Origin: Allomyces arbusculus
Lineage: Eukaryota; Blastocladiomycota; Blastocladiomycetes; Blastocladiales; Blastocladiaceae
Assembly: GCA_027604705.1 (NCBI GenBank)
Contig: JADHYV010000079.1
Span: forward strand, 1 to 64,000
Length of the DNA stretch: 64,000 nucleotides
Direction of reading: 5' to 3'
Shown: positions 52,552 through 61,469 of the stretch, piece by piece
Layout: the number at the start of each line of letters is the position of its first letter
Position numbering within the stretch: position 1 is the stretch's first letter
Program-made: the position numbers and the translations under genes
The notes under the pieces: model-generated
Told to the model about the DNA's origin: nothing
Databases searched by the model: none
Seen by the model: the letters and a program-made list of their open reading frames with translations, nothing else

Positions 52552-55500
52552 ATGGCCGACGACGCTGCCGCGCCCGCTGCGCGGCCCGCCAAGCGCCGCC
52601 GCCGCACCATCGCCGCCGCTGCTGACCAAGACATTGATGCCGACGCGTCCGCTGCTGCTGCCGGCCCCGCACCGCCCGCTGATCCCGCTGCCGACGACAC
52701 GCCCGCTCCGCCACCACCCGCGACGCGCGGCCGTGGTCGTGGGCGTGGCCGAGGCCGCGGCGCGCGCGGCGCCGCAACACCCAAGACGACTACACCGCGC
52801 ACGCGTAAATCCAAGGCGGCGCCACCCGACGAGCTTGACGAGACCGATCCGACGCTCCCGCCGCACGCGATCGACGAGCGGCCTGGGTCCCTTGCCGAAA
52901 CGGCACATGACCGGAATTACTGGGACCGCGTTCCGCCCGAAGTCTGGGCCGACCGCGACGAGAACGCTGCGCCGCAAGAGGACCAGAACGGAGGGGACGA
53001 CGATCCGGCGACCAGCTGGTGGCGGTTTTACCCGGACGTGCTCGAGGAGGGCGGCACGCCGGCGCGAGCGACGCGGCGGGCGGAGCGGATCGGTGGGGAC
53101 GATAGTGACGATGACGAGGACGACAGTGAGTCGAGCGACGGGAGTGATTCAGACCGCGACCGTTCCGCCGTCGCTTCGTCCAGCACCGCCCCGCCGCCAC
53201 CCCCACCGGCGGCGGCCACGCACACGCTCGACAACGACGACGACCTGCTCGCGGCCGCCGTCCAGGCGCAGGCCGCGCTGCGCAACCGCGCCAACGACTA
53301 CGCGTCGACCTACGATCTCCTGCGCGGCCGCGGCCTGCCCGCCGCCGCAACCATGCCCGGTCCCGCCGGCATCAACAACGCGCAGCCGAACAACGCCGAC
53401 GCCGAGGTCATCGAGTACCGCGAGCCCGAGCCCGACGCGAGCCTGCTGTTCCTGTGCTCGTCCGACACGTTCTCGACGTGCCGCCGTCTCCCGCTGCCGA
53501 CCGGATTCCTCACCAACGACCGGCGCGCGCCACGCGGTCTGATTGTCGCGCGCGTCGAGCCGTATACGATCAAGGAACTCGTCGTGCGCCGCCCGCGGAT
53601 CGGCACGCACGGTCGATACGTCTACGACATGTACGACTACCCTGACTGGGAGAACGTGACCTACCGGTTGCCCGACACGGACCCGCGCGTGATCAGCGGC
53701 CAGTGGGACCAGGTCACGGACGAGGATTTCTTGGAACTCGAGCGCGCCGACCCCTACGCGTCAAAGGTCGTCCGGCCCACGCCCGGCGCACGCAACGAGC
53801 GCGTCGAAGGGGACGTGGTGACGCAGCCGCCGGCGCCGATTTCCCGCAAACTTGAGACGCGGCTCAAGTGGCGGCTGGCTGCGGACGCCGAGTTCATTGA
53901 CGATGGCGACGCGCGCCCTTTGGGCGAACAAAACAATGGTGATCACGACGATGATGTCCCCGACCTTGAGGTCCCCGAGGCCGCGGCCGACGGCAGCGAA
54001 GCGACCAAGGCCCGGTTCCGCGCGGGCCAGCCGGTCCCGGCCTTTAGCGACATTGAGTGGGCGCGCAAGTGGACGCCTGCGCACACGCCGTTCTACACGC
54101 TGGCCCTGCGCGCGATTCGCGGGTCCGAGTACGAGCACGGGTCCGAGACGCGCGATATCCCGCGGCAGCACTATTACGGCTACACGGCGTACCGGTATCA
54201 CCTGTGCGTCTACGTGGACGTGGCGAAAGCCGTGGCCGCCATTAACCGCGGCGCCGAAGTGCCGCTGCTCGGTCATTTCCTGTTCAAGGCCGCAAGTCTA
54301 ATCCGTGCCGTCCGGACCGCCGAATTGCCAAAACTCTACGTGCCAGACACGCTCGAGGGCGGGCACGCCGAACTCGATGTCCCGCCAGGGTTCCAGCACA
54401 CGTTGCGCCCGTACCAGAAACGCAGTCTCGGGTGGCTTGTCGCGCTCGAGCGCGACGCGAAGGCGCGGACCCTTTGGGTGCGCAAGCTCCCGGACCACGC
54501 GACGACGCTCGAGAAATCCGAATTTGAGTCGTATGAGGCCGCGGATATCCCCGTGGTCGTGGCGCTCGCGCACGGCGGGCCTTGGTTCAATCTGTACACG
54601 CGGCAGTGGGCGCGCGTCAATTACTGGGCACGCACGCGCGCGCCTATCGTGCCCGTCGAGTGCCGCGGCGCGCTGGAAGTGAGTCGCGTCGGCGCGGGGA
54701 AAACGGTCACGGCACTCGCGCTCGTGCACGCGAATCCGTTTGCGAGTGTGCGCGAGATTCCCTGGGCGCATCCGGGGGATCGGGATCGGTACTTGGTATC
54801 TCGCGCGACGCTGGTCGTCGTGCGCAGTGATCTCGCCGCACAGTGGTACAACGAAGCCAAGCGCGCTCTGCCGCCCTCGGCCAAGATATTCCAGCTCACG
54901 ACGATTCACGAGTACCGCAAGCTCACGTGGAACGATTTGCTCTTGGCCGATGTCGTGATTGTGTCGACGGCGTTCTTGCAGAACACGAACTACCGCGCGC
55001 GCATCCTCGAATTGATTGGCGCCGCCAAATACCACTTGCCGCCCGACTCGCCCGAGTCGATCGCGCAGGCGTCCATGTATGACGACTTTGGGCACTATCG
55101 TAGCGGGACGGGCGGGATCACGACGCCTTATCGCGACTGGGAACTGGCCGCGTCGACCGACTCGTACCACGCATTCATGGCGCGCATGGACCGGCACCTG
55201 TTCTGGCTCAACCAGCGCGGGCGGTCGGCGTTTGGCAAGGACGCGAACGCCGTGATTCTCGAGCGCGTGCATTTCCATCGCGCGGTCATTGACGAGTGCC
55301 ACGAGTTGGGCGTGGTCACGGCATCGCAGGCCGAGCCGCAGCCGGACTACGGGTACCGCCGTGGCGGGAAGCGCAAGAACACGTCCAAGACGGAAAAGGC
55401 CGAGATGCTGCTGTCGGGCCTGCGCGCGACGTTTTGGTTGGGGCTCACGGGCACGCCGCCGATCAATAAGCCCGAGTCGGTCCTTGCGCTTGCCGAGTCA

Positions 55501-57163
55501 GTGCATGTCCATGGGCTGCCCAAGACGCGCGCCGCCGCGCAGGCGTTCCTGAACGGGTCGGTGCGCCGGAACAACCCGACGCTCACGGTCCCGCCTGTGC
55601 ATTACCGGACCGAGTGGGTCACCATGACGGCCGCCGAAATGGGGCTCATGGCGTCGCTCGACACGCACGGCGCGTTGCCGACGCTCGCGCGGCTCATGAT
55701 GTGCAACCACCACCAGATCACGGACGCGCTCGTGGCGCTGACGGGCACCGAGGGCGAACATACCGTCGACCAAGTCGCGGCGCTGCTGCAGACCGTGCGC
55801 GAGACCAAGATGGCCGACCACGCCAAGCACGCGCGCGACCTGCAGACCGATTTGGCCAAATCGCTCGGCCGCCTGCACGCGCTCGTCGTCGCCTACCCAA
55901 ACGTCGCCGCCGCGCTCCCGGGCACGGGCGTCACGGTCGTCCAGCCCGGCAACGTGATTCGCGTCGACGGCCACGTGGCCCTCACCGCGCTCGCCGCTGA
56001 AGCGCACGTGCCCGTCGGTCCGGGCAAGCCCGACCCGGTGCCCGACGGCGCCGTGCCCGTGCCGATCCCGTCGGCCGCGGCGACCCGGTCGGAGGCGCCG
56101 CGGACGGACGCGCTGAAATGGGCGCGGCGGCTCGTGCAGGCCTACCGCGAGCTGGCCGAGGTGCAGCGGCAATTGCGTGCGGTGGCCGGCGAGTGGAATT
56201 TCATGAATGCGGTGTTGGACGCGATTCGGAACGCTGAGGCGCAGGCGTGTCCGTTGTGTCTGGAGGAAATTGAGGTCGGGCAGCCGCTCGTCATGACGCG
56301 GTGCGGGCATGTCTACTGCACCGACTGCTCGACGGCCATGTTGCAGCGCCTTCCGCGGCGGTGTGCGATTTGCCGTGGCGATTTGGATGGCGCGCATGCG
56401 GTCACGCGGATGGTGTTGGCGCCGCCGAAAGCCGAGGGCGAGGGCGACGAGGTCAAGGAGGAGAAGAAGGAAGAGGAGGAGAAAAAGCAGGTCGGCGAGC
56501 AGGGCGACGGGATTGACTATGCCAAGTACGGGTCCAAGATCCGCGCGCTCGTCGCCTACGTGCGCCGCGTGCTCGCCGCCGACCCGACCGCCAAGTTGAT
56601 CCTGTTCTCGCAGTTCCGCCGGCTGACCGCACTGATCTCGCGCGCGTTCTCCGAGTTTAACATCCCGAACGTGCGCATGGCCGGCGGGAATGTGCTCAGC
56701 AAGCGCCGTGCCGTGACCTTGTTCCGCACCGATCCGGATATGAAGGTGCTCTTCCTGTCGTCGGACGACTGTGTCTCCGGGCTGCACTTGACCGAGGCCA
56801 ACCATGTTGTGATCGTGCACCCGTTCTTGGGCGCGTCGGAGACGATGTCGCGCGCGTACGAGATGCAAGGTTTGTAAATTTACATGGCCGTCCGCTACTG
56901 CTTCCGTGTTCTCGAACTGACATGGTTTGATGGATTTAGGGATTGCGCGCGCGGTGCGTGCGGGTCAGACGCGTGAAGTGACCGTGGTGCGGTTCGTCAC
57001 ACGCAACACGATCGAGGAGGAAATGACGGCGCGCCGCACGGACGTGCAGTTGGCGCCTGCGGCGATGGCGGCGGTGGCCGCGGCCGAGGGGGAGGAGGCC
57101 GGTGGTGCGGTCGCGAACGGGGAGCCGATGGAGGGGGTCGTCGAGGAGGGTGGCGACGCGTGA
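52552..57163 (+). CDS. Rad5/SHPRH-like SNF2 ATPase with embedded RING finger
   Basis: Exons 52552-56869 and 56940-57163 give 1513 residues. The order of parts is: a disordered N terminus with an RGRGRGRGRGRGARG run; an acidic stretch; a roughly 350-residue unique region; then the SNF2 ATPase with RPYQKRSLGWLVALE, Walker A region VSRVGAGKTVTALA (about residues 714-727), ATLVVVRSDLAAQW, motif II VIDECHELG (about 912) and FWLGLTGTPPINKP. A C3HC4 RING (CPLCLEEIEVGQPLVMTRCG, then HVYCTDCSTAMLQRLPRRCA, from about residue 1233) lies between the two helicase lobes as in Rad5/HLTF/SHPRH. Lobe 2 has KLILFSQFRRLTALI and YEMQGIARAVRAGQTR across the splice. No HIRAN domain is visible. Rad5-type proteins polyubiquitinate PCNA and remodel stalled forks; that role is inferred. 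Motif II is DECH where I would expect DEGH or DEAH. A Lys/Glu run (EEKKEEEEKK) follows the RING. Confidence 0.9.
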
Positions 57164-57506
57164 GTGATGATCGACGAGGTGGATTGGAGGGGGAGAGAGG
57201 TGAACGGCGTTGATATTTTGTTTGGTGCTGTTGACCTTGTTGGTGGGAAGTTGTGCGCGTTGTTGTTTGGCTTCGGTCGATTAGAATTAAGCGTCTCTTG
57301 TTTGCCATGATACTTTGGTGCCGTTTGGCTTGCCAGAACATCAAATCGACGCGTCGGTAGGACTGGGGCAATGTTCCGCGACTGTTGAGGACAGCAAAAT
57401 GAGCCATGTATTCGTTCGTGCATCGATGAACAACAACAACTACAACGAGCGCGCACAACGTATTGCTGGCCCCCGCCACGGAGCCATTGCGCGCGCCCCA
57501 CGATCT
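57164..57506. other. Gap between convergent genes
   Basis: 343 bp between the stops of the SNF2-RING and aminotransferase genes; nothing seen beyond presumed 3' ends. Confidence 0.6.
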
Positions 57507-58842
57507 TCAATCGAGAATCTTTTCGGCGCGCGCGACGACCTGGTCTTGCACGTTCTGCATCACTTTGACGAGTACCGGATGCTCCGCATCCAACTCGACC
57601 GTCTTATCCAACTTGCCCGTCTCCACATCCACGACCTGCACCGTCCTGATCGGCGTGACCAACCGCGACGTCGAGGTCACCGCCGCCGCCCTCCACCGCG
57701 TCCCGACATCGCCGATCTGCGGGAACGCAAACTCGACCTTTACCGGTGTCCGATCGTCCTCGATCACCGCGCGCAGAATCGTGCCCGTGAGCACCGCGTC
57801 CAACGGCGCTGTCTGTAGGACGACCTCCCCGCCGTCTTTCTCGACCACGGCGATAAAGTTGGACGAGAGCCCCTCGTACACGTCCCCGCCATCCACCAGC
57901 ACCACCTCGTTCACGTCCGGTGTCAGGTACGCGTCAATCAGCGCTTGCCGGCCAGCAACCCACGCGGAATCTTTCGCCGCGGCGTTCCCGCGATGGCCCG
58001 CGCCAAGCGCCAAAATCGCCTTCGTCTGGCGCGAGTGAGGTGCCGGGCCGGGCGCTTTCAGATGCGTGCAGTGCACGGCGAGCGTGCCGTCCGCGGCCAC
58101 GAGCCAGGTGATTTTCGTCTCGTCACGTTGAGATATCGAGGAATTCGCTGAGTAGTAGGCGGCGAGCGCGGCGCGCGCGACAGGACGCAGCCACATGGCG
58201 AGCGTGTGCGGGTCGGTCAAGTGCCGTTCGAGTGGAGTCGTTGGAGAGTGCATTTTCGCGAGCGAGGTCGCGGTGCGTTTGATGTGGCCTTGGTAGTCGA
58301 AGATGTGCGATTGTTGGACGGTCCTGGAGGAGGGGAACGGGTGAGTGCGGAGATCAGGCTGTCACGATGCGACGTGCCGATGGCGAGAGGGGAGCGTGCG
58401 CACCGAGCGCCTGTGTAGGCTCCTGTGAATAGACAAGAATGGCACATCGTGGTCGTCAGCGAGAAGAATTTGGCGGATCACCACGACGACGTCCTTGGAA
58501 ACTGGAAACGTACCGCGCGGCAGCGCCAACAGCCAAATATTGGAATCACCCGGCACGTTGGTAGTCTCGATAATGATCTCCGCGGGGACGGGCGCGGCAG
58601 CGGCAGTCGGTGACGCGGTCCAGCGCGCAGAGACTAAGGGTCGAGCGCGTACTTGATTAGTCCTGTTACTGGTCGCGGCGATCTGCCCAGGTGCGAAGCG
58701 CACCAGGAATCACGGGCGACGATGTGGACTTGGCCATGGTGCGGGCAAATTGAACGGTGGAGAGCGTCGGTTTCCGAAAGAGGCCTTGCAGAGCGCGCGC
58801 AGAAGAGAGTGAAGTTGCAGCAGCGAGCCGGGTCAGGAGCAT
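57507..58842 (-). CDS. Class IV PLP-dependent aminotransferase-like protein
   Basis: Exons 58842-58704, 58633-58514, 58422-58404 and 58323-57507 (minus strand) give 364 residues. The N terminus MLLTRLAAATSLSSARALQG looks like a mitochondrial targeting peptide. The core matches the branched-chain aminotransferase / aminodeoxychorismate lyase fold: PRGAYTGARTVQQSHIFDYQ then GHIKRTATSLAKM, closely like the PGAYTTTRT...WERHLKRL pattern of plant and fungal class IV proteins. Next come ITWLVAADGTLAVHC, a lysine in SRQTKAILALGAGHRGNAAA (SRQTK is the likely PLP-lysine region), NEVVLVDGGDVYEGLSSNFI (the conserved E-G-x-x-x-N) and LDAVLTGTILRAVIE (the x-L-x-G-x-x-R motif). Substrate unknown; relatives are poorly characterised. 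Exon 3 is only 19 nt long and encodes the centre of AYTGAR; it is flanked by gtacgt and gtgcgc donors. The 5' ATG is chosen for its presequence. Confidence 0.88.
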
Positions 58843-59335
58843 GGTTGGTTGAACGTGCAGCGAAGTGGAGTGGACCCACCAATCTGGTAAAGTGGCGGCG
58901 GGTTGGTGGACGGTCGGTCGTTGATCTTGAGGCCGTCGACGTGAGCGTGAACGTGAGCGTGCCGGTCGTTGCTGAGAGTGTCGTCTTCTTGGTTGAGTTG
59001 CGTGCGAGGCCAGGCACGTTGTTGTCGAACAGAAGATGGCGAGCGCGGCCATCGGCACCGTTCGCGGTCGTCGGTGGCGACCGGACCCACCGCGTCACAA
59101 AGGCGTGACTGGCACACACACGTCTCGCGCCTGTCTCGCACAAGGGCTCCACCGCTTGCACGTGCGGCGCCCACCGCACGCCACCGCAAGCTGGCGCTCA
59201 TTCATCGTGCAGCCGCAGGAACCGCGTGAGCTCAACGACCACAAGTCGAAGACCGCGACCCTGCCCGCCCGCCACGATCCCGCCCGCCACGATCCCGCCT
59301 GCCACGACCCCCCCGCGCCCATCAACCTGCCGCAC
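58843..59335. promoter_or_regulatory. Divergent promoter region (aminotransferase / SDS22)
   Basis: 493 bp between divergent ATGs. A direct repeat of CCCGCC(A/T)GCCACGATCC-like units lies just before the SDS22 start at about 59267-59310. No TATA box seen. Confidence 0.45.
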
Positions 59336-60698
59336 ATGGAGCAAACCAACGCAAACGACTGCTCGCCGCACCTTGAGCCGGCCGCCGACGCCGACGGCAC
59401 TGCCACCGCCACCGACACGCTCATCACGGCCCTTGGCGCCGTCCGCGTCGCGCACCCGCTGCCCGCGCACGATGCCGACGACGATGACCACGACGATGAT
59501 CACTCGGTCGACGAGCACGAGCACGCTCACGAGGATGATGACGCTACGACTACCGCTGTCGGCGCCGAAGAAATTGTCGACGAATCCGTCTTCCTTGGCG
59601 ACGTGCCCGACGACTGTCCCGAGCTCGACCTAACCCACTGCCGACTGCGCGATATGGCGGCACTCGGTCTGGGTCGGCTGACGCAGCTCGAGCGACTCGG
59701 GATGCGGCAGAACCTGTTTGCGCATATCGAGGGGATCGATGGACTCGCGGGCAATTTGCGCGAGCTGGACTTGTATGACAACCGGATTGCCAAGATTCAT
59801 GCGCTCGCTTCGTTTGAGAAGCTCGAGTACGTGTCTCAGTCGGTCTTAGTTCTGAGAGCGGGGTGGGTTGCTCATTGCAGTTGACTGCTAGAACGCTCGA
59901 CCTCTCGTTCAACAAGATCAAGCGCATCCCAAAAGGCGTCTTCGACAAGCTCAGCAACCTGACCGACCTCTACTTTGTCGCCAATAAAATCTCCACCATC
60001 GAGCACCTCGACGGCCTGACTAGTCTGCGCAACCTCGAGCTCGGCGCGAACCGCATCCGAGTACGCTCGCGCACCCTCCCCCCCTCCCCCCCCCTCCTCT
60101 TCTTCCTCCACCAAATTTACCCACTCCCACCCACTGCTACCAGACAATCGAGAACCTCGACCACCTGACCAACCTCACGCAGCTGTGGCTCGGCAAGAAC
60201 AAGATCACGTCGCTCGCTGGTCTTTCTGCGCTGCAAAACCTGACGCTGCTCAGCATCCAGTCGAACCGGATCGTTGATTTGACGGGCCTCGAGAACTTGC
60301 CGAATCTCGAAGAGCTCTACATGTCGCACAATGGCGTGCTCGAATTGGCGCACTTGGAGAATAACATCAAATTGCGCGTGCTCGACGTCTGCAATAACCG
60401 CATTTCGACATTCGAGAATGTCGCGCACTTGGTGAACCTCGAGGAGCTCTGGGTACACTCCGATTTGGGCAACGAATCGAGCAGTTTCGGATAACTGACG
60501 CCGCTCGCATAGATCTCGTACAACCACCTCGACGACTGGGACGCCGTCGAGGCACAGACCAAGGACTTGGCCAAGCTCGAGACCATCTACCTCGAGGGCA
60601 ACCCGCTGCAAAAATCGGCGGGCGCGTCGTACCGCACGCGCGTCAAGGTGCTAATTCCGTGGATCAAGCAGATTGACGCGACGTTTGTGCGCAACTAG
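59336..60698 (+). CDS. SDS22: SDS22, leucine-rich-repeat regulator of protein phosphatase 1
   Basis: Exons 59336-59826, 59892-60060, 60144-60452 and 60513-60698 give 384 residues. An acidic N terminus (Asp/His/Glu-rich, about residues 45-85) precedes about 11 short SDS22-type leucine-rich repeats of 22 residues: LTQLERLGMRQNLFAHIEGI, LRELDLYDNRIAKI, LDLSFNKIKRIP, LTDLYFVANKISTIEHLDGL, LRNLELGANRIR, LTQLWLGKNKITSL and others. The LRR cap follows: SYNHLDDWDAVEAQTKDLAK, TIYLEGNPLQ and VKVLIPWIKQIDATFV. Each splice falls between or inside repeats and keeps periodicity. SDS22 binds the PP1 catalytic subunit and steers it in mitosis and PP1 biogenesis; location is nucleus and cytosol. Length is normal for the family. 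Donors: gtacgt, gtacgc and gtacac. Confidence 0.96.
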
Positions 60699-61469
60699 GC
60701 GCTTGAGGCTTTTGGAATTTCAGAAGGCCCATTTGGGGGCACAGTTTTGTACATCCCTCCTGTCGTCAGCCCCGATTGTTACCGCTGCGCGTGAGCGAGA
60801 TCCTCCCTGAGCTGTCGCGTCCCCGTTGGTCGGGCGCGCCCAGGGCCGAATCTTTCGATGCCCTCTCTTAGGGGCAGAGCTTCCCCACCGGATCACGACA
60901 CTGTCGCGTTCCGTTTCGTCACACTTGCGCCTGCAAGACTGGCCGGCCGACCTCACAATTATTTGAAATATTCGCTCTCCGCCGCTTCCCTGTATCTTTT
61001 GATGTCTGAAATGAGGGCTCACGGCTCGCAGCCCGTGGCTACAATACCGCGGATGGGGCTATGGAGAGCGTGAGCGAAACTTGGCGCTCGTCGACGCAAC
61101 TCTCTCCTGGACTTGCCTGCCGCTGCCGCCGTCGGTGTACCATTGGAGCAGAGGCCATCCGCGGACGCGGCCAGGGATGCCGACTTGGCACGCGTAAAAC
61201 CGTCGGAGGCGCCCTCGGCTGCTGGCAAGGAAGCAAGAGATCGTTGAATGTGCACACCACCACCACATCATCGTCGCCATGATCGCGTCGCTCACAGCCG
61301 TGCGTCAGCAGCAGCAGAGCTGCCAGCTAAATCTCGCGCACCAACTCACTTCCGCCAACCGACACTTGGTGCAATCCGTTCAGCTCAGGCGCCAGCAAAT
61401 CAAAGACCCTACTTTGCTCGTTTACAGCACGTTCCGAGATCAAGAAGTCCCGCCTATCCGAGCCCAACG
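60699..61469. other. Intergenic region
   Basis: About 770 bp between SDS22 and the last gene. Frames are short; no motif, repeat or RNA recognised. Confidence 0.5.
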
